From Nocardia terrae (lineage in GTDB: Bacteria; Actinomycetota; Actinomycetes; Mycobacteriales; Mycobacteriaceae): DNA of 64,000 nt. The position numbers and the translations under genes are program-made. The notes below the pieces were generated by a model. It searched no databases. It saw only the letters and a program-made list of their open reading frames with translations, and was not told where the DNA came from. Shown here one piece after another: positions 61,758 through 64,000 of this stretch (position 1 is the first letter of the stretch; every line of letters starts with the position of its first letter). Where the stretch lies: positions 987,140 to 1,051,139 of the forward strand of contig NZ_WRPP01000003.1 in assembly GCF_009760405.1 (NCBI RefSeq). The letters run 5' to 3'.

Positions 61758-62618
61758 ATGAGATTCGGCATCGTCCTATTCACCAGCGACCGCAACATCA
61801 CCCCCGCGGCCGCCGCCAAAGCCGCCGAAGACCGCGGCTTCGACTCCTTCTTCGTCCCCGAACACACCCACATCCCCGTCAAACGCGAAGCCGCCCATCC
61901 TCAAACCGGCGACGCCAGCCTCCCCGACGACCGCTACATGCGCACCCTCGACCCGTGGGTAGCCCTCGGCACCGCCGCCGCCGTCACCAGTCGCATCGAG
62001 TTGTCCACAGCCGTGGCGCTTCCCACCGAAAGCGACTGCATCACCCTCGCCAAAACCATCGCCACCCTCGACCACCTCTCCGGTGGCCGAGTCACCCTAG
62101 GCGCCGGATTCGGCTGGAACACCGACGAACTCACCGACCACGGCGTTCCCGGCAACAAGCGCCGCACGGTCCTCCGGGAATACGTAGAAGCCATGCGGGC
62201 CCTCTGGACCGAGGAAGAAGCCTCCTACACAGGAGATTTCGTCAACTTCGGCCCCAGCTGGGCGTGGCCCAAGCCGGTCCAGTCCCATATCCCCGTCCTG
62301 ATCGGCGCGGGCGGCACCGAGAAAACCTTCAAGTGGATCGCCCGCTCCGGCGACGGCTGGATCACCACCCCCTACGAATCCGACGTCTCCGCCTCCACTT
62401 CCCTCCTCATGAAGCACTGGGAAGAAGCAGGCCGCGAAGGCACCCCCCGAGTAGTAGCCCTCGCCTACAAGCCCAACCCCGAACAACTGGCCACCTGGGC
62501 AGAAGCAGGCGTAACCGACGTCCTCTACGGCCTCCCCGACAAGCCCGAACCAGACGTCCTCGCCTACCTGGACCGGCTGGCAACAAAACTCGCGCCACTG
62601 GGCCTGGCGACTCCCTGA
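61758..62618 (+). CDS. Luciferase-like (LLM class) F420-dependent oxidoreductase
   Basis: 286-residue TIM-barrel enzyme of the bacterial luciferase superfamily, in a group that uses coenzyme F420 in actinobacteria. Start MRFGIVLFTSDRNITPAAAA, FDSFFVPEHTHIP, LGTAAAVTSRIELSTAVAL, FGWNTDELTDHGVP and HIPVLIGAGGTEKTFKWIARSGDGW are the characteristic segments. Fifteen bases after the FAD gene; last gene of the plus operon. Cofactor is inferred from family; the substrate is unknown. Confidence 0.88.
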   Translation: MRFGIVLFTSDRNITPAAAAKAAEDRGFDSFFVPEHTHIPVKREAAHPQTGDASLPDDRYMRTLDPWVALGTAAAVTSRIELSTAVALPTESDCITLAKTIATLDHLSGGRVTLGAGFGWNTDELTDHGVPGNKRRTVLREYVEAMRALWTEEEASYTGDFVNFGPSWAWPKPVQSHIPVLIGAGGTEKTFKWIARSGDGWITTPYESDVSASTSLLMKHWEEAGREGTPRVVALAYKPNPEQLATWAEAGVTDVLYGLPDKPEPDVLAYLDRLATKLAPLGLATP

Positions 62619-62909
62619 GTAGGAGGGAGAGGGGCTGGCTGGGTTGGAAGCCCCAGCTCCGGTTCCAGCCCCACCCTCGCGTGTTTGTGTCTTTTGTGTT
62701 TTGTCTTTTGTTTTTTGTCTCGAGAAGGTGATGCGTGCAGTCCGTGGGCCGGGACGTGAGGTGACGGCTCCCAACCCGGCGTCAGCCCAAGTCCGGTAGG
62801 GCAGGCGAGGCGACCACACTTCAGGTACCTCCGATCGATGCGCAATCCCGTTGCCAGTTCATGTGCCCTGGAAGTCTTCCCCCGGGTTACCTGACCTCAT
62901 GCATCTGAA
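62619..62909 (+). terminator. Terminator and T-rich intergenic stretch
   Basis: Stem GGGGCTGG (62631-62638) / CCAGCCCC (62665-62672) with an inner CTGGG/CCCAG pair, followed at 62681-62721 by a 40-base T- and G-rich tract with repeated TTTTGT units. This is a strong terminator for the plus operon. The rest of the 291 bases shows no gene. Confidence 0.75.
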
Positions 62910-64000
62910 TCACATGTTGTGCCGGGCCCGCCGAGCGTGTCGGGCAGCACGGAATGCCTCGCGCCGTTGCGCGGCAGAGTAGTAAACGTGCAGCAGCTCG
63001 GTCATCTCCGATTCCGCGATCCCGGGATCCCAGATCGATCCACTCGGTTCGGCCTCAGGCACTCCGTCAGCGGTGACCGGCGGCACGAACACCGTCGGGA
63101 ACAGGAACGGCACCCCTTCGGGCGTGGTGGTGGCCGATTCGCCGGTGGGCGTGACCCATTCGACCTCCCGCCCCGGGTGGTGAATGACCTGCCATTGGTT
63201 GCGGTGGTTGTCGGAGTGGGTCTTGAGCCGATGATGGCGACGACACCGGGCCCCGAGATTGTCGGCGGTGGTGTGGCCCCCGGCAGCGGGGTCGTTGTGG
63301 TCGAAGCGTTCTTGGTGGTCGAGATCGGTGGCAGCGGCGGGAATCTGACAGCCCGGGGCACGGCAGGTCCCGTCAAGGGCACGCACGCGCGCGGCGACGC
63401 GGGTTCCGGGCCGGTACCGCAATTCCGCTTCCGTGGTCTCGGGAGTGGGGGTGTGCGCTTCGCTGGTGTGCGCGGACGCGGTGTGGGTGGCAGCTGACTG
63501 TGCGGCGGTGGTGGTGTCGGTGATGATGTCGAAGCGGGCATGGCGGGCAAGCTGACGAGCCAGATCCGCATCGATCGCACCGAACCCCGCCAACAACGCC
63601 GGATTGTCGCGCAACCCGGCCAGAGTCTCGGCCGAGACACCGACCTGCACAAGCACTTTCCGTGGTGCGGGGGTGGTCGCGTCGATCTCGGCATGCGGGC
63701 AGTCGGGCCGACCACACTGGCAGGTGAGACGACCGGTGCCGTCGGCGAGGGCGACCAAGGCATCGGCCCGACACTGGGTGGTGGTGCGCGGATCCGAACC
63801 GCACACCTGGGTCGAGGCCATCTCCCGCAGACGCTCGTAGAGGGTTTGTCCACCGGCGGCGGGCAGGACCGCATCCACCACGGCGGTACCGTCGTCCGCG
63901 GCAGAGATGCTGACGTAGCGGTCGGCCTCGGCGGCCTTGCGGCGCACCGCTTGTCCTTCGGGGTCGGCCTCGAGCAGCCAGCGCCGCGCGGTGCGCTTGA
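62910..64000 (-). CDS. 13E12-repeat-type DUF222/HNH endonuclease protein (partial)
   Basis: The minus frame is open from its stop at 62910 to the window edge, 363 residues so far; the N-terminus is outside. At the edge it reads ARRWLLEADPEGQAVRRKAAEADRYV, the usual end of the DUF222 domain. The HNH nuclease motif follows: CRAPGCQIPAAATDLDHQERFDHN, then NLGARCRRHHRLKT, with the paired Cys for zinc. Such 13E12 genes are repeated many times in Nocardia, Gordonia and mycobacterial genomes and are linked to mobile DNA, but their biological role is not established. GTG at 63947 is an internal codon, not the start. Confidence 0.88.
   Translation of the reverse strand, partial: KRTARRWLLEADPEGQAVRRKAAEADRYVSISAADDGTAVVDAVLPAAGGQTLYERLREMASTQVCGSDPRTTTQCRADALVALADGTGRLTCQCGRPDCPHAEIDATTPAPRKVLVQVGVSAETLAGLRDNPALLAGFGAIDADLARQLARHARFDIITDTTTAAQSAATHTASAHTSEAHTPTPETTEAELRYRPGTRVAARVRALDGTCRAPGCQIPAAATDLDHQERFDHNDPAAGGHTTADNLGARCRRHHRLKTHSDNHRNQWQVIHHPGREVEWVTPTGESATTTPEGVPFLFPTVFVPPVTADGVPEAEPSGSIWDPGIAESEMTELLHVYYSAAQRREAFRAARHARRARHNM

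Overview
The window is high-GC actinobacterial chromosome, most likely from Nocardia or a close relative in the Mycobacteriales. This rests on three observations: gene order from about 1 to 39.5 kb follows the Mycobacterium tuberculosis block Rv3644c to Rv3683 almost gene for gene; family-typical proteins are present (WhiB4, MarP, PonA2, BagAB, F420-type luciferase-like enzyme, DUF222/HNH protein); and many genes are coupled by ATGA or GTGA overlaps. The genus is an inference.

Region 1 (1-15.5 kb) holds the end of holB, a DinB-like gene, topA, cspA, an SftH-type helicase, and an actinobacterial Tad locus on the minus strand (ssd, tadA, tadB, tadC, a DUF4244 pilin, two TadE/G-like genes). Two structured RNAs flank the HAD phosphatase gene at 13458-14372. 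One is a 6C RNA on the minus strand (about 13250-13345). The other is a probable Ms1/MTS2823-type RNA on the plus strand (about 14490-14795), with a clear promoter and a long terminal hairpin.

Region 2 (15.5-39.5 kb) holds a peptide ABC importer (dppABCD) divergent from acs, then nhaA, a holin-like protein and an EphE-like hydrolase that lacks the usual nucleophile. A coupled operon nth-tlpA-nudix-marP follows, then the Crp-type regulator, an MBL-fold/RidA/DUF4177 operon, bagAB, whiB4, ponA2, a YqeY protein and a metallophosphoesterase. Strong inverted-repeat terminators separate most units.

Region 3 (39.5-49.2 kb) departs from the mycobacterial order. It has two tandem proline-rich membrane proteins, tRNA-Pro(CGG), a CPA1 antiporter, a MmyB-like regulator, a PEBP lipoprotein, succinic semialdehyde dehydrogenase divergent from an enoyl-CoA hydratase, and an ABC exporter.

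Region 4 (49.3-62.6 kb) is a divergent catabolic cluster. The minus operon encodes P450, SDR, ferredoxin, NTF2-like protein, an unrecognised protein, acyl-CoA ligase, acetoacetate-decarboxylase-like protein and a second SDR. The plus operon encodes aldehyde dehydrogenase, SDR, 3-hydroxyisobutyrate-dehydrogenase-like protein, carboxymuconolactone-decarboxylase-like protein, FAD dehydrogenase and an F420-type enzyme. The set looks like oxidation and CoA activation of an alicyclic, terpenoid or steroid-like substrate; the substrate is not evident. Palindromes of the TnnAACnnGTT type, like KstR operators, lie at its promoter and at the gabD2/ech promoter. The window ends inside a 13E12-type DUF222/HNH gene.
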